The position numbers and the translations under genes were made by a program. DNA of 64,000 nt, taken from positions 1-64,000 of the forward strand of contig NZ_JAAATY010000028.1 of NCBI RefSeq assembly GCF_013280595.1, given 5' to 3'. The stretch comes from Kibdelosporangium persicum. Its GTDB lineage: Bacteria; Actinomycetota; Actinomycetes; Mycobacteriales; Pseudonocardiaceae. Below, in pieces: positions 1 through 13,400 of this stretch. The notes under the pieces are model-generated. The model worked only from the letters and a program-made list of their open reading frames with translations. It did not search any database and was not told the DNA's origin. Numbering within the stretch: the stretch's first letter is position 1; every line of letters starts with the position of its first letter.

Positions 1-3000
1 TTGTGGCTGGGCATTCGATTGGTGAGATTGCGGCGGCTCATGTGGTGGGTGTGTTGTCGCTTGCGGATGCTGCTCGGTTGGTGGAGGCGCGTGGTCGGTT
101 GATGCAGGCGTTGCCGTCGGGTGGTGCGATGGTGGCTGTTGAGGCGAGTGAGGACGAGGTCAGGGAGTACCTGTCGGATGAGGTGTCGCTGGCGGCGGTG
201 AACGGACCTCAGGCGGTTGTTCTGTCTGGTGTGGACACAGCGACTGTTGCTGTGGCCGAGCATTTCAAGGCACTGGGTCGTCGGGTCAGGCGGTTGTCGG
301 TGTCGCATGCGTTCCATTCGGTGTTGATGGAGCCGATGCTGGACGAGTTCCGTGCTGTCGTGCAGGGCTTGACCTTCAACGAGCCATCCGTTCCCGTGGT
401 GTCCACTGTGGTCGGCGAGCCCACGGACCGGTTGGTTGATCCTGAATACTGGGTCGAGCACGTTCGTGCGGCTGTACGGTTCGGCGATGCGCTGTCTTGG
501 TTGCGTGGCGCGGGCGTCAGGCGCTTCTTGGAAATCGGCCCGGATGGTGTCCTGTCGGCCATGGGTGCCGACGAATCCGGCGACCTGTACGCGTCGTTCC
601 TGCGTAGGGACCGTGACGAAGTCACGACCGCGATGACCGCTTTGAGCACCGCGTACGTACACGGTGTCCCTGTTGACTGGCGCAGGTATTTCGCTGGCAG
701 CGGTGCCCAGGTCATCGACCTGCCGACGTACGCCTTCCAGCATGAGCGGTTCTGGCTGGAGAGTGGTGCGGCGGTTGGTGATGTTGCTGGTTTGGGTTTG
801 TCTGCGGCTGAGCATCCGTTGTTGGGTGCTGTTGTGCCGACTGCGGGCGGCGATGGGTTGATTTGTTTTGGGAGGTTGTCTCGTTCGGCGCAGCCGTGGT
901 TGGCTGATCACACCGTGCTTGGTTCGGTGTTGGTGCCGGGTACGGCGTTGTTGGAGATGGTGGTGCGTGCGGGTGATGAGGTGGGTTGCCCGCGTGTGGT
1001 CGAGTTGAACCTGATGGCGCCGGTGGTGGTGCCGGAGCAAGGTGGTCTTGCGGTTCAGGTTGTGGTTGGTGGTGCTGGTGGCGACGGTGTTCGTGAGGTC
1101 GCGATTTATTCTCGGCAGCAGGGTGCTTCTGGTGAGATGCCGTGGACCGAACACGCCACTGGTGTGCTCGCTCCACAGGAGGCGCAACCGGCGACAGTGG
1201 CCGGTGTCTGGCCGCCCGAGGGCGCGGAACCTGTGGACGTGACCGATCTTTATGGCGATCTGGCTGGTGTGGGATTGGGCTACGGGCCCGTGTTCCAAGG
1301 CCTGAAAGCCGCTTGGCGGCGGGAGGACGAGGTTTTCGCTGAGCTTGCTCTGCCTCCGGCGGCGCATGGTGAGGCGGCCGGTTTCGGTTTGCATCCGGCG
1401 CTGCTGGATTCGGCTCTGCACGCGATCGGTTTGTTGCCGTCCGATGGGAACTCCGCTACCCGGCTGCCTTTCATGTGGCAGGGTTTCTCGTTGCACGCCA
1501 CGGGCGCGACCGTGCTGCGTGTCCGGCTCCGCTCCACCGGTCCGGACTCGGTCGAGCTGGAACTGACCGACACCACAGGAACCCCAGTGGCCTCCGTCGG
1601 CTCGCTGACACTGCGCGAAGTTACGGCGGGGCAGTCGGTTTCGGCGCCTGCGGTGATGGATTCGTTGTTCCGGGTGGGTTGGGTTCCGGCGGCGTCGCAG
1701 GGTGAGGTGGGTGCTTGGGCGTTCCACGATGAGGTGGGCGACGAGGCGCCGCCGGTGGTTGTGCTTCCGGTTCGTTCGTCTGTTGAGGAAGTTCCGGGTG
1801 CTGTGCAGGCGGCGCTGACTGACACTTTGGCTGTCGTGCAGGCTTGGTTGGCCGATGAGTCGGACAGCAGGCTTGTTGTGTTGACGTGTGGTGCGGTGAA
1901 GGTGGTCGGGGCTGATGTGGTGGATCCGGTTGCCGCGTCGGTGTGGGGTTTGTTGCGGAGTGCTGAGGCGGAGAACCCGGGTCGTCTGGTTTTGGTGGAT
2001 GCTCGGGACGAGGATGTCGAACGAGCCCTTGCTGCGGTGGGTGATGAGACGCAGTTGGCGGTGCGTGATGGTGAGGTGTATGCGTGTCGTTTGGTGCGGG
2101 CTGACAGTGTGGCGGAGTTGGTTCCGTCGGGGGGTGTGGTGGCGTGGCGGGTGGATTCGCCGGTTCGGGGGAATTTGGATCGGTTGGAGTTGCGGCCGTT
2201 CCCTGAGGCTGTCGACTCGCTGGAGCCGCATGAGGTGCGGATCGGGGTTCGTGCGGCGGGTGTGAACTTTCGGGATGTGCTGAACTTGCTGGGCATGTAT
2301 CCGGGTGATGCTGGGTTGCCTGGTTATGAGGCCGCCGGTGTTGTCCTGGAGGTCGGCGAGGCCGTCACTGATCTGTGTGTCGGTGACCGGGTGATGGGCT
2401 TGGTGAACGGCGGTTTCGGTCCGATCACCCGGATCGACCGCGCATATGTCACACAGGTTCCGGACGGATGGACGTTCGAGGAAGCGGCGTCGGTGCCGTT
2501 GGTGTTCCTGACGGCCTGGTACGCCCTCAATGACCTCGCGGAGCTTTCAGCCGGAGAATCGGTGTTGATTCACGCTGCTGCTGGTGGTGTGGGTATGGCT
2601 GCGACGCAGATCGCTCGTCATCTTGGGGCGACGGTGTACGGCACGGCGAGCGAGGGTAAGTGGGATGTGCTGCGTTCGGCGGGTTTGCCGGACGAGCGGA
2701 TCGCGTCGTCGCGAAACCTGGATTTTGAGGCGAAGTTCCTCAGCGTGAGCGGTGAGCGTGGTGTCGACGTGGTGCTGAACGCGTTGGCTGGTGACTTTGT
2801 GGATGCGTCGATGCGGTTGTTGCCGCGTGGCGGGCGGTTCGTGGAGATGGGCAAGACCGATGTCCGCGACGCCGATCAGCACAACGGCGTGAAATACCAG
2901 GCGTTCGACGTGATGGACGCGGGTCCTGAGCGGATCGCGTCGATGTGGGACGAGTTGAGCGCGTTGTTCGAGTCGGGCGCGTTGGCTCCGTTGCCGATTC

Positions 3001-6000
3001 GGACTTGGGATGTGCGGCAGGCGTCGGAGGCCTTCCGGTTTGTCAGTCAGGCCAAGCACATCGGCAAGGTCGTGCTGACCGTGCCACGTGATCTGGACGC
3101 CAACGGCACAGTGTTGATCACCGGTGGTACCGGTGGCCTGGGTGCGGTTTTGGCTCGGCACATGGTTGCCGTGCGGGGCGTACGGAACCTCGTCCTCACC
3201 AGCCGCCGTGGACTTGACGCGCCAGGCGCGGCCGAGTTGGCCGTCGAACTGGCCGAGCTCGGTGCCGATGTGCGGGTCGAGGCGTGTGACGCGGCCGATC
3301 GCGCGGCGTTGCAAGCCCTGCTGGCGGGGATTACCGACCTGACCGGGGTGATTCACGCCGCTGGCGTGTTGGATGACGGTCTGTTCACGTCGTTGACGCC
3401 GGAGCGATTGCACAAGGTGCTGCGTCCCAAGGTGGACGCGGCCTGGAACCTGCACGAGCTCACGCTGGACCGGGAACTGGCCATGTTCACGCTGTTCTCC
3501 TCCGTAGCGGGCGTGCTCGGCGGACCAGGGCAGGCGAACTACGCCGCAGCCAACACGTTCCTCGACGGATTGGCGGAATACCGTCGCTCGCAGGGACTTG
3601 TCGGCACGTCGCTCGCCTACGGCCTGTGGGCAGGCGACGGAATGGGCGACTCGGCAGACGCGGACCGGATGAACCGTGACGGCGTGGGAGCCTTGACACC
3701 GGCCGAAGGCTTGGCGCTGTTCGACCTGGCGACGTCGATGTACGCCCCGGCGACGGTTCCGGTGAAGCTGGACCTCGCGACACTGCGGACACACGCCCGT
3801 ACCGCGGCCATTCCGCCGTTGTTGCAGGGCCTGGTCCGGACGCCGAAGCGACGGGCCGCGGCCAACGTTCAGACCGTGTCAGGCCTGACGGGTGAACTGT
3901 CGCGGCTGTCCGGTGCGGAGCAGCAGGCGCACCTGCTCGATTTGGTGCGTACCGAGGTCGCCTCGGTGCTCGGCCACAGCAAGCCAGAGGCGATCGGCTC
4001 GGACCGGGCGTTCACCGAGCTGGGCTTCGACTCGCTGACTTCGGTCGAGTTGCGGAACCGGCTGGGCGCAGCGACGGGGCTGCGGCTGGCGTCAACAGTG
4101 ACGTTCGACTACCCGACTCCTGGCGCGCTGGCCGAGCACATCCGTGGTGAGCTCGTCGGCGATCTGGGTGCTGAGACAGAGGTGCGGGCACGCGTCGGCA
4201 CCACGGACGAACCGATCGCGATCATCGCGATGGCCTGCCGGATGCCCGGCGGCGTGACCTCGCCGGAGGAGCTGTGGGAGCTGGTGGCCCAGGGCGGCGA
4301 CGGCATGACCGGCTTCCCGGCCAACCGTGGGTGGGACCTGGACTCCCTGTACCACCCGGACCCGGAGCACCGCGGCACCACTTACGCCGACGTCGGCGGG
4401 TTCCTGCATGACGCCGACCAGTTCGACGCCGAGTTCTTCGGGATCTCGCCGCGGGAGGCCGTGGCGATGGATCCCCAGCAGCGGTTGCTGCTGGAGGTTT
4501 CCTGGGAGGCGTTGGAGCGGGCCGGGTTCGATGTGTCCTCGTTGAAGGGCAGCGACACCGGTGTGTTCGCCGGTGGTATGCGTGCGGACTACATGTCCGG
4601 GCTGAGCTCTGTGCCCGAGGAGATCGAAGGCTTCCTGGGCACCGGCACTTCGGGCAGTGTGTTGTCCGGCCGGGTCGCGTACGCCCTCGGCCTGGAAGGC
4701 CCAGCGGTGTCGGTGGACACGGCGTGTTCGTCCTCACTGGTCGCCATGCACTGGGCGGCGCAGGCGTTGCGCTCGGGCGAATGCTCCCTCGCCTTGGCAG
4801 GCGGTGTCACGGTGATGTCCACGCCGGAGACGTTCATCGACTTCTCCCGTCAGCGTGGTCTGGCCGCCGATGGCCGGTGCAAGGCCTTCGCCGCGTCGGC
4901 TGATGGCACAGGATGGTCCGAGGGTGTCGGCATGCTGGTGCTGGAACGGCTGTCCGACGCCCAGCGCAACGGTCACCGCGTTCTGGCTGTGTTGCGTGGG
5001 TCGGCGGTGAACCAGGATGGCGCGTCGAATGGCCTGACGGCGCCGAACGGTCCGTCGCAGCAGCGGGTGATCCGCCAGGCGCTGGCCAGTGCCGGCCTGC
5101 GGACGTCCGATGTGGACATGGTGGAGGCGCACGGCACCGGCACGCGGCTCGGTGACCCGATCGAGGCGCAGGCACTGCTGGCGACCTACGGCCAGGACCG
5201 GGAAGAACCGATCTTCCTCGGGTCGATCAAGTCCAACATCGGGCACACGCAGGCCGCCGCGGGCGTGGCGGGCGTGATCAAGGCCGTCGAGGCCATGCGG
5301 CACGGCATGCTGCCCAGGACACTGCACGTGGACGAGCCGTCGCCGCACGTGGACTGGGAAGCCGGCGCGGTGGAGCTGCTCACCGAGCAGCGGCCATGGC
5401 CGCAAGCCGGCCGGCCGCGCCGGGCCGGTGTGTCGTCGTTCGGTATCAGCGGGACGAACGCGCACGTCATCCTGGAGCAGGCACCGGAGCTTCCGGAGAA
5501 ACCACGGGAGGTCAAGGCTCCCGCGTTGCTGCCACACGTGCTGTCCGGACGGACTGAGCAGGCATTGCGCGTCCAGGCTACGCGGCTGCTCACCGCGGAT
5601 CTCAGCGAGCCGGTGGACGTGGCCTACTCGTTGGTCACCACACGGACCGCGTATGAGCGGCGTGCTGTGGTGTGGGGTAACCAGGCCGATGTACGGGCTG
5701 GGTTGGCCGCGTTGGCCGAAGGGCAGCCCGCGGCGAATGTGGTGACCGGTCGTGCGGTCGCGGGCAAGTTGGCGTTCCTGTTCACCGGTCAGGGTTCGCA
5801 GCGGCTCGGCATGGGTGCGGGTCTGTACGAGGAGTTCCCGGTTTTCGCTCGGGCGTATGACGAGGTGTGCGACCTCATTCCGGGTATCCGCGAGGTCACC
5901 GATCAGGAAACACTCGACCTGACTGGCCATGCGCAGCCTGCGATCTTCGCGCTTGAGGTCGCGCTGTTCCGGTTGATGGAGTCGTGGGGGATCAAGCCCG

Positions 6001-9000
6001 ATTTTGTGGCCGGGCACTCGATCGGTGAGATCGCGGCTGCTCATGCGGCTGGTGTGTTGTCGCTCGCGGATGCTGCCCGGTTGGTGGAGGCGCGTGGCCG
6101 GTTGATGCAGGCGTTGCCGTCGGGTGGCGCGATGATCGCTGTCGAGGCGAGTGCGGACGAAGTCCGTGAGCACCTGTCGGACGAGGTCTCACTGGCGGCC
6201 GTGAACGGCCCGAACGCGGTGGTCCTGTCCGGTGTGGACAATGCGGTGCTCGCCGTGGCCGAGCATTTCAAGGCAATGGGTCGCCGGGTCAAACAACTCG
6301 CGGTGTCGCACGCGTTCCACTCGGTGCTGATGGAACCGATGCTGAGCGACTTCCGTGCCGTCGTACGGGACTTGACCTTCAACGAGCCGTCCGTTGCGTT
6401 CGTGTCCACGGTCACCGGGAAACTCGCCGACCGGTTGACTGATCCCGAGTACTGGGTCGAGCACGTGCGCGAGACTGTCCGTTTCGCCGACGGCGTCCGC
6501 GTCCTCGAAGAGGCTGGCGTCACGAAGTTCGCCGAGCTCGGCCCGGACGGTGTGTTGACCGCGATGGGCCAGGAATCGGTCGCCGGTACCGCGGTGTTCG
6601 TTCCGCTGTTGCGTAAGGACCAGGACGAATCATGGTCCACGGCGACCGCGTTCGGCCGCTTGGTCGCGAACGGGATGGCCGTCGACTGGGCGAAGTTCTT
6701 CGCGGGCACCGGGGCACGTCGTACCGCGTTGCCGACGTACGCGTTCCAGCGCCTCCGGTTCTGGCTCGACGGCGCCCCGCCGGCTGGGGACGCGGCCGGG
6801 CTCGGCCTGACCGCGACCGAGCACCCGTTGCTGGGTGCGGTTGTGCCGACCGCGGGCGGGGACGGGCTGATCTTCTTCGGCAGGTTGTCCCGTTCGGCCC
6901 AGTCCTGGCTGGCCGACCACGCCGTGCTTGGCTCGGTGGTGATCCCTGGTGCCGCCGTGGTCGAGCTGGCCGTTCGCGCGGGCGACGAGGTCGGCTGCCC
7001 GACGGTGACCGAACTGAGCCTCGAAGCACCGATGGTGCTGCCGGAACAGGGCGGGCTCGCGATCCAGGTGGTCGTTGGTGGTGCCGCTGAAGGCGGCAAG
7101 CGCGAATTCACCGTGTACTCAAGGAAGCAGAGTGCTTCCGGTGAGGAACCGTGGACCCAAAACGCGACGGGTGTGCTCAGCTCCGACGTGAGCCGTCCCG
7201 CGGCTACGGCCGGGGTTTGGCCGCCCGCGGGCGCCGAACCGGTCGATGTCACGGGCTTGTACGACGGTCTGGCCGCCGCCGGGCTTGCCTACGGCCCCGT
7301 GTTCCAAGGCCTCAAGGCCGCATGGCGGCACGGGGACGAAGTCCTCGCCGACGTGGCCCTGCCCGCCGACGCGCACGGTGACGTGCCGCGCTTCGGAATG
7401 CATCCGGCACTGCTTGACGCGGCACTGCACACGATCGGGCTGCTGTCCGGTGGTGAGCAGGCGACCCGGCTTCCGTTCGCGTGGCGGGACGTCTCGTTGT
7501 ACGCCACCGGTGCGACGGCCTTGCGTGTCCGGGTCAAGTCCACTGGTGCCGGCTCCGTCCAGCTGGACCTGACCGACACCACAGGCGCCCCGGTGGCCTC
7601 GGTCGGGTCGTTGATGATGCGGGAGGTCTCGGCGGCCAACCTCGATACCGGCTCGTCCACTATGGACTGGATGTTCCGGGTGGGCTGGGTTCCGGTCGTG
7701 GGTGACGGTGCTCCGGTCGTCTGGGCTTACCACGACGACGACAGCCAGGACGTACCTCCGGTTGTCGTGCTTCGGGCGCCGAAGGCGTCCACAAGTGACA
7801 TTCCGCGGGCCGTGCACGAGGTGTTGAACGACACCCTCATGACCGTTCAGGCATGGCTGGCGGACGAGCGCAACGCGGACAGCACGTTGGTCGTGCTTAC
7901 CCGCGACGCGGTGAAGGTCGTTCCCACGGACGAGATCGACCCGGTCGCGGCGTCGGTCTGGGGTCTGCTCCGCAGTGCCCAGTCGGAGAACCCCGGGCAA
8001 CTGGTGCTGCTGGACGCCGCCGAACAGCACGTCGAGACAGCGCTGGCACGCCTCGGTGAGGAAACACAGTTGGCGGTGCGCGACGGCGTTCTGCAGGCGT
8101 GCCGCCTGGTGCGGGCGAACACCGCATCGGAACTGGTCCCACCGCAAGGCGAACGGACCTGGCGGCTGGGCACGCGGGTCCAGGGGAGCCTGGACGAACT
8201 GGCATTCCAGCCGTTCCCGCAAGCCGCCGAGCCGTTGGCGGCCCACGAGGTCCGGATCGCGGTCCGGGCCGCGGGCGCCGACTCCCGCGACTTGCTCGAC
8301 CCGGTGGGCCACGAAGCCGCCGGCATCGTGCTCGAGGCCGGCGAGGCGGTCACCGATCTGCGGGCCGGCGAGCCGGTGACGGGTTTGGTCCGCGGTGGTT
8401 TCGGCCCGGTCACGGTCGCTGAACGCGGGTGGATCACGCGGGTGCCGCAGGGCTGGTCGTTCGAGCAGGCGGCGTCGGTGCCGTCGGCGTTCCTCACCGC
8501 CTGGTACGCGCTCAACGACGTTGCCGGGTTGAAGGCGGGTGAATCCGTCCTGATTCACGCCGCCGCGGGGGATATGGCCGCCGCGCAGATCGCCCGCCAC
8601 CTCGGCGCGGAGGTCTATGCCACCGCCGGTGAAGGCACGCACGTACACAGCGTGTGCGACTGGGAGGAGAAGTTCCTCGCGGCCAGTGGTGGTCGTGGTG
8701 CGGACGTGGTGCTGAACCTGCTCGCCGGTGACTTCGCGGGCGCGTCGCCGCGCCTGTTGCCGCGCGGTGGGCGGTACGTGGAAATGGGGAAGGCCGGCGT
8801 ACGTCCCTCAGGCGATCTCGACGGGCAGTATCCAGGTGTGACTCACCAGGCGTTCGACGTGATGGACGCGGGCACCGAGCGGATCGCGGCGATATGGGAG
8901 GAGTTGGTCGGCTTGTTCGAGTCCGGCACGCTCACCCCGTCGCCGATCCGCACGTGGGATCTCCGCGAGGCCCCCGAGGCGCTCCGCTTCCTCAGTCGCG

Positions 9001-10346
9001 CCGACCACAACGACAAGGTCGTGCTGACCGTGCCGCGGGCGCTTGACCCCGAGGGTGCCGTGCTGGTCACCGGAGGTACCGGTGGGCTGGGTGCGGTGTT
9101 GGCCCGGCACTTGGTCACCGAGCGCGGTGTCCGGAAGCTGGTGCTGACCAGTCGTCGTGGTCTCGACGCGCCGGGTGCGGTGGAGTTGGTGACTGAACTG
9201 GATGCGTTGGGTGCGCAAGTGCGGGTCGAGGCGTGCGACGCCGCGGATCGTGCGGCGTTGGCCGCGTTGCTCGACAGGATTCCGGCGCTGACTGGTGTCG
9301 TGCACGCGGCTGGTGTTCTGGATGACGGCCTGTTCACGTCGTTGACGCCGGAGCGGTTGTCGAAGGTGTTGCGGCCGAAGGTGGACGCGGCGTGGAACCT
9401 GCACGAGCTGACGCTGGGCCGGGACTTGGCGATGTTCGTGATGTTCTCCTCGGTCGCGGGTGTGTTCGGTGCGGCGGGGCAGGCGAACTACGCCGCCGCG
9501 AACTCCTTCCTGGACGCTCTCGCCGAGTACCGGCGTTCGCAGGGGTTGCCCGGCACTTCGTTGGCGTTCGGTCTGTGGTCCGACGGGATGGGCGACGCCG
9601 TGGACGCCGGACGGATGGCCCGCGACGGTGTCGGGGCGCTGACCACGGCCGAAGGGCTGGCGCTGTTCGATCTGGCCACGTCGATGCCGGCCCCGGCGAC
9701 GGTGCCGGTGAAGCTGGACGTGGCCGGGATGCGGGCCACCGGACGGACCGCCGCCGTGCCCCCGATGTTGCGGGCACTGGTTCGCTCGGTCGCTCGCCGG
9801 GCTGCCTCGGCGGACGCCGGGGAGCGGGCCGGCGAGCTGAAGCGGCGCCTGACCGGGCTGTCCGCGGCCGACGCCGAACTGACGCTGCTCGGCCTGGTCC
9901 GCGGCCGGGCGGCCGCGGTGCTCGGCCACGCCGGTCCGGACGCGATCGAGCCGGACAAGGCGTTCACCGAACTGGGCTTCGACTCGCTGACCTCCGTGGA
10001 ACTGCGCAACGGCCTGAGCGAGGCCACCGGCCTGCGGCTGCCCGCGACGCTGATCTTCGACTACCCGACTCCCGGCGCGCTGGCGAAGTTCCTGGTGGCC
10101 GAGGTGGCGCCCGCGGACGGTGCCGCCGCGGGCGGCGGGGTCGAGGCGGAGATCGCCAGGCTGGCAGCGGCGCTGTCGGCGCTCGACCCGGCGGGCACCG
10201 ACGGCGGCCGTGTGGAGGCGAAGCTGCGGCACCTGGTCTCGCTGTGGCAGGACAAGACCCGTGCCGCGGCAGGCGAACAGGACAACGCGGACGTCGAGTC
10301 GGCCACTTTGGACGAGATGCTTTCCCTGCTGGACAACGAACTCTGA
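1..10346 (+). CDS. Type I modular polyketide synthase, two modules (5' end outside window)
   Basis: Extends and modifies a polyketide chain in the cytoplasm. The gene is already open at the left edge; the reading frame starts at base 3 inside an AT. Domains by residue from base 3: AT (1-250, GHSIGE and HAFH, malonyl-type); DH (268-545, His motif and Asp present); ER (725-1030, intact HAAAGGVG cofactor motif); KR (1033-1220, LDD, B-type); ACP (1310-1385); KS (1400-1830, DTACSSS, EAHGTGT and GHTQ all present); AT (1920-2250, GHSIGE/HAFH, malonyl-type); DH (2270-2545); ER (2728-3010); KR (3018-3200, LDD); ACP (3295-3370, GFDSLTS); C-terminal docking segment. The second ER has three in-frame deletions relative to the first, including its NADPH loop, and is probably inactive. 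The two modules are close relatives at DNA level, so they look like a duplication. The docking tail and the 57-base gap suggest hand-over to the next PKS. Product unknown. Confidence 0.95.
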   Translation, partial: VAGHSIGEIAAAHVVGVLSLADAARLVEARGRLMQALPSGGAMVAVEASEDEVREYLSDEVSLAAVNGPQAVVLSGVDTATVAVAEHFKALGRRVRRLSVSHAFHSVLMEPMLDEFRAVVQGLTFNEPSVPVVSTVVGEPTDRLVDPEYWVEHVRAAVRFGDALSWLRGAGVRRFLEIGPDGVLSAMGADESGDLYASFLRRDRDEVTTAMTALSTAYVHGVPVDWRRYFAGSGAQVIDLPTYAFQHERFWLESGAAVGDVAGLGLSAAEHPLLGAVVPTAGGDGLICFGRLSRSAQPWLADHTVLGSVLVPGTALLEMVVRAGDEVGCPRVVELNLMAPVVVPEQGGLAVQVVVGGAGGDGVREVAIYSRQQGASGEMPWTEHATGVLAPQEAQPATVAGVWPPEGAEPVDVTDLYGDLAGVGLGYGPVFQGLKAAWRREDEVFAELALPPAAHGEAAGFGLHPALLDSALHAIGLLPSDGNSATRLPFMWQGFSLHATGATVLRVRLRSTGPDSVELELTDTTGTPVASVGSLTLREVTAGQSVSAPAVMDSLFRVGWVPAASQGEVGAWAFHDEVGDEAPPVVVLPVRSSVEEVPGAVQAALTDTLAVVQAWLADESDSRLVVLTCGAVKVVGADVVDPVAASVWGLLRSAEAENPGRLVLVDARDEDVERALAAVGDETQLAVRDGEVYACRLVRADSVAELVPSGGVVAWRVDSPVRGNLDRLELRPFPEAVDSLEPHEVRIGVRAAGVNFRDVLNLLGMYPGDAGLPGYEAAGVVLEVGEAVTDLCVGDRVMGLVNGGFGPITRIDRAYVTQVPDGWTFEEAASVPLVFLTAWYALNDLAELSAGESVLIHAAAGGVGMAATQIARHLGATVYGTASEGKWDVLRSAGLPDERIASSRNLDFEAKFLSVSGERGVDVVLNALAGDFVDASMRLLPRGGRFVEMGKTDVRDADQHNGVKYQAFDVMDAGPERIASMWDELSALFESGALAPLPIRTWDVRQASEAFRFVSQAKHIGKVVLTVPRDLDANGTVLITGGTGGLGAVLARHMVAVRGVRNLVLTSRRGLDAPGAAELAVELAELGADVRVEACDAADRAALQALLAGITDLTGVIHAAGVLDDGLFTSLTPERLHKVLRPKVDAAWNLHELTLDRELAMFTLFSSVAGVLGGPGQANYAAANTFLDGLAEYRRSQGLVGTSLAYGLWAGDGMGDSADADRMNRDGVGALTPAEGLALFDLATSMYAPATVPVKLDLATLRTHARTAAIPPLLQGLVRTPKRRAAANVQTVSGLTGELSRLSGAEQQAHLLDLVRTEVASVLGHSKPEAIGSDRAFTELGFDSLTSVELRNRLGAATGLRLASTVTFDYPTPGALAEHIRGELVGDLGAETEVRARVGTTDEPIAIIAMACRMPGGVTSPEELWELVAQGGDGMTGFPANRGWDLDSLYHPDPEHRGTTYADVGGFLHDADQFDAEFFGISPREAVAMDPQQRLLLEVSWEALERAGFDVSSLKGSDTGVFAGGMRADYMSGLSSVPEEIEGFLGTGTSGSVLSGRVAYALGLEGPAVSVDTACSSSLVAMHWAAQALRSGECSLALAGGVTVMSTPETFIDFSRQRGLAADGRCKAFAASADGTGWSEGVGMLVLERLSDAQRNGHRVLAVLRGSAVNQDGASNGLTAPNGPSQQRVIRQALASAGLRTSDVDMVEAHGTGTRLGDPIEAQALLATYGQDREEPIFLGSIKSNIGHTQAAAGVAGVIKAVEAMRHGMLPRTLHVDEPSPHVDWEAGAVELLTEQRPWPQAGRPRRAGVSSFGISGTNAHVILEQAPELPEKPREVKAPALLPHVLSGRTEQALRVQATRLLTADLSEPVDVAYSLVTTRTAYERRAVVWGNQADVRAGLAALAEGQPAANVVTGRAVAGKLAFLFTGQGSQRLGMGAGLYEEFPVFARAYDEVCDLIPGIREVTDQETLDLTGHAQPAIFALEVALFRLMESWGIKPDFVAGHSIGEIAAAHAAGVLSLADAARLVEARGRLMQALPSGGAMIAVEASADEVREHLSDEVSLAAVNGPNAVVLSGVDNAVLAVAEHFKAMGRRVKQLAVSHAFHSVLMEPMLSDFRAVVRDLTFNEPSVAFVSTVTGKLADRLTDPEYWVEHVRETVRFADGVRVLEEAGVTKFAELGPDGVLTAMGQESVAGTAVFVPLLRKDQDESWSTATAFGRLVANGMAVDWAKFFAGTGARRTALPTYAFQRLRFWLDGAPPAGDAAGLGLTATEHPLLGAVVPTAGGDGLIFFGRLSRSAQSWLADHAVLGSVVIPGAAVVELAVRAGDEVGCPTVTELSLEAPMVLPEQGGLAIQVVVGGAAEGGKREFTVYSRKQSASGEEPWTQNATGVLSSDVSRPAATAGVWPPAGAEPVDVTGLYDGLAAAGLAYGPVFQGLKAAWRHGDEVLADVALPADAHGDVPRFGMHPALLDAALHTIGLLSGGEQATRLPFAWRDVSLYATGATALRVRVKSTGAGSVQLDLTDTTGAPVASVGSLMMREVSAANLDTGSSTMDWMFRVGWVPVVGDGAPVVWAYHDDDSQDVPPVVVLRAPKASTSDIPRAVHEVLNDTLMTVQAWLADERNADSTLVVLTRDAVKVVPTDEIDPVAASVWGLLRSAQSENPGQLVLLDAAEQHVETALARLGEETQLAVRDGVLQACRLVRANTASELVPPQGERTWRLGTRVQGSLDELAFQPFPQAAEPLAAHEVRIAVRAAGADSRDLLDPVGHEAAGIVLEAGEAVTDLRAGEPVTGLVRGGFGPVTVAERGWITRVPQGWSFEQAASVPSAFLTAWYALNDVAGLKAGESVLIHAAAGDMAAAQIARHLGAEVYATAGEGTHVHSVCDWEEKFLAASGGRGADVVLNLLAGDFAGASPRLLPRGGRYVEMGKAGVRPSGDLDGQYPGVTHQAFDVMDAGTERIAAIWEELVGLFESGTLTPSPIRTWDLREAPEALRFLSRADHNDKVVLTVPRALDPEGAVLVTGGTGGLGAVLARHLVTERGVRKLVLTSRRGLDAPGAVELVTELDALGAQVRVEACDAADRAALAALLDRIPALTGVVHAAGVLDDGLFTSLTPERLSKVLRPKVDAAWNLHELTLGRDLAMFVMFSSVAGVFGAAGQANYAAANSFLDALAEYRRSQGLPGTSLAFGLWSDGMGDAVDAGRMARDGVGALTTAEGLALFDLATSMPAPATVPVKLDVAGMRATGRTAAVPPMLRALVRSVARRAASADAGERAGELKRRLTGLSAADAELTLLGLVRGRAAAVLGHAGPDAIEPDKAFTELGFDSLTSVELRNGLSEATGLRLPATLIFDYPTPGALAKFLVAEVAPADGAAAGGGVEAEIARLAAALSALDPAGTDGGRVEAKLRHLVSLWQDKTRAAAGEQDNADVESATLDEMLSLLDNEL

Positions 10347-10403
10347 CTTCCTTTTCGTTCCAGGCGACGGCCACACCGGACGTCGCCGCAAGGAGGACTC
10401 GGC

Positions 10404-13400
10404 ATGACCACCGACCACGACCGGACCCTTGACTACCTGAAACGGCTGACCACCGAACTGCGCGACACCAGGCGCCGCCTGCGTGCCGCCGAGGAGAGCG
10501 GGTCGGAGCCGTTGGCCGTCATCGGGATGGCCTGTCGGTTCCCCGGCGGGGTGAGCTCGCCGGAGGAGTTGTGGCAGCTGGTGGCCGAAGGCGGTGACGG
10601 CGTGTCCGGCTTTCCGGTCAACCGGGGCTGGGACCTCGCCTCGCTGTACCACCCGGATCCGGACCACCGGGGCACCAGCTACACCGACTCGGGCGGTTTC
10701 CTGCACCGGGCGGACGAGTTCGACGCGGAGTTCTTCGGCATCTCGCCCCGTGAGGCGCTGGCGATGGACCCCCAGCAGCGGTTGCTGCTGGAGGTCGGCT
10801 GGGAGACGTTCGAGCGGGCCGGGATCGACGTCACCACGCTCAAGGGCAGTGACACCGGGGTGTTCGCCGGGGTGATGTACGCGAACTACACCGCCGCGCT
10901 GGGCTCGGTGCCCGAGGAGATCGAAGGTTTCCTGAGCACAGGGACCTCCGACAGTGTGCTGTCCGGCCGGGTCGCCTACACCCTGGGTCTCGAAGGTCCG
11001 GCGGTCTCGCTGGACACGGCGTGCTCGTCCTCGCTCGTCGCCATCCACCTGGCGGGGCATGCACTGCGCACCGGCGAGTGCTCACTCGCCTTGGCGGGCG
11101 GCGTCACCGTCATGTCCACAGCGGACACGTTCGTCGAGTTCTCCCGCCAGCGTGGGCTGGCCAAGGACGGCCGGTGCAAGTCCTTCGCCGCCTCGGCCGA
11201 CGGCACCGGCTGGGCCGAAGGCGTCGGCATGCTCCTGCTGGAGCGCCTGTCCGACGCGCAGCGCAACGGCCACCGTGTCCTCGCGGTGGTCCGTGGTTCC
11301 GCGGTCAACCAGGACGGGGCGTCCAACGGGCTCACCGCCCCCAACGGCCCGTCGCAGCAGCGGGTGATCCGTGCCGCGCTCGCCAACGCCCGGCTGTCCA
11401 CATCGGACGTCGACATGATCGAGGCACACGGCACCGGCACGCAGCTCGGCGACCCGATCGAGGCACAGGCACTGCTGGCCACCTACGGCCAGGACCGGAC
11501 GGAGCCGGTCTACCTGGGGTCGTTCAAGTCCAACGTCGGGCACACCCAGGCGGCCGCGGGCGTCGGCGGGGTGATCAAGGCGATCCAGGCGATGCGCCAC
11601 GGGGTCATGCCGCGCACGCTGCACGTCGACGAGCCGTCGCCGCACATCGACTGGGAAGCGGGCGCGGTCGAACTGCTCACCGAACAGCGGCCATGGCCTG
11701 AGGTGCGACGGCCGCGCCGGGCCGCGGTGTCGTCGTTCGGTATCAGCGGTACGAACGCGCACGTCATCCTCGAACAGGCGCCGGAGCAGGAGCCGGTCGA
11801 CGCCGATCGGACTCCTCCCGCGGTGCTGCCGTGGGTGCTGTCGGCCAAGAACGAGACGGCCCTGCGGGCCCAGGCTTCCCGTGTCCTGGCGGCCATGGAC
11901 GAGCTCGACCCGCTCGATCTGGCCTGGTCACTGGCGACGACGCGATCCCCGCTCGAACGCCGGGCGGCAGTCGTCGGCTCGACGCGAGACGATGTCGTCG
12001 CCGGGCTGACCGCGCTCGCGGCAGGCGAGCCCGCGGTGAACGTCGTCGAGGGCACGCCGCTGCTTGGCCGCACTGCGTTCCTGTTCCCGGGGATCGGTTC
12101 GCAGCGCTGTGGCATGGGGCGGGAGCTTTACGAGGCTTTCCCCGCCTACGCCGAGGCGTTCGACACCGTGGTGGCCGCGCTCGACGAGCACCTGGACCGG
12201 CCGCTGGCCGGCGTCGTCTTCGGCGACGATCAGGAACTGCTTGACCGGATGACCTACGCCCAGCCCGCGATGTTCGCCGTCCAGACGGCGTTGTTCCGGC
12301 TGCTGGAGTCCTGGGGCGTCCGTCCCGACTTCATGGTCGCCCACTCGGCGGGCGAGCTGACCGCGGCGCACGTCGCCGGGGTGTGGACGCTCGCCGACGC
12401 GGCCAGGATGGTCGCCGCGCGCGGCAGGCTGATGGAGGCGCAGCCCGCGGGCGGCGCCATGGTGAGCGTGCAGGCGACCGAGGACGAGGTCCGGGCCGAG
12501 CTCACCGACGGCGTCGAGATCGGCGCGATCAACGGACCGGACTCGGTGGTGCTGTCCGGCCACGAGGACGCCGTTCTCGCGGTGGCGGAGAAGTTCGCCG
12601 CACGGGGCCACAAGATCAAGCGCCTGCGGATCACGCACGCGTCCCACTCGGCGCGGATGGACGGCATGCTCGCCGAGTTCGGCGAGATCGCCGAGAGCGT
12701 CGCGTACGGCACCGCGGCCATTCCGGTGGTGTCCAACGTGACCGGCAAGCTCGCCGGTCCCGACGAGGTCACCACGCCTGGCTACTGGCCGCGGCACGTC
12801 CGCCAGCCGGTCCGGTTCGCCGACGGGATCACCTGGCTGCGTTCCGAGGGCGTCTCCCGGTTCGTCGAGCTGGGCCCGGACTCGGTGCTTGCCGGAATGG
12901 CCGCGAACATGCTGCCCGCCGAGGGCGTGCTGAGCGTGCCGATGCTGCGCCGCGACCGTGACGAGCCGACAACAGCGATGCGCGCGCTGGCCTCGTTGCA
13001 CACCCACGGTGCTCGCGTCGACTGGACGGCGTTCTACGCGGGCACCGGGGCACGCACGGTGGATCTGCCCACCTACCCGTTCCAGTGGGAGAGCTACTGG
13101 TTGTACCCCAGCGGCGCCGCGGGCGACCCGGCCGGGCTGGGCCTGGCCGACGCCGATCACCCGTTGCTCGGTGCGTCGGTGACGCTCGCCGACGGCGCCG
13201 GACTGGTCTTCACCGGCCGCGTGTCACCCGCCGCCCACCCATGGCTGACGGACCACGCCGTCGCGGGCACGGTCCTGCTGCCCGGCACCGCGCTGGTCGA
13301 GCTGGCGCTGCGCGCGGGCGACGACGCGGGCTGCGCGCATCTGGAAGAGCTGACCCTGCACGAGCCGATGTTCCTGACGGACGCCCTTGACATCCAGGTC

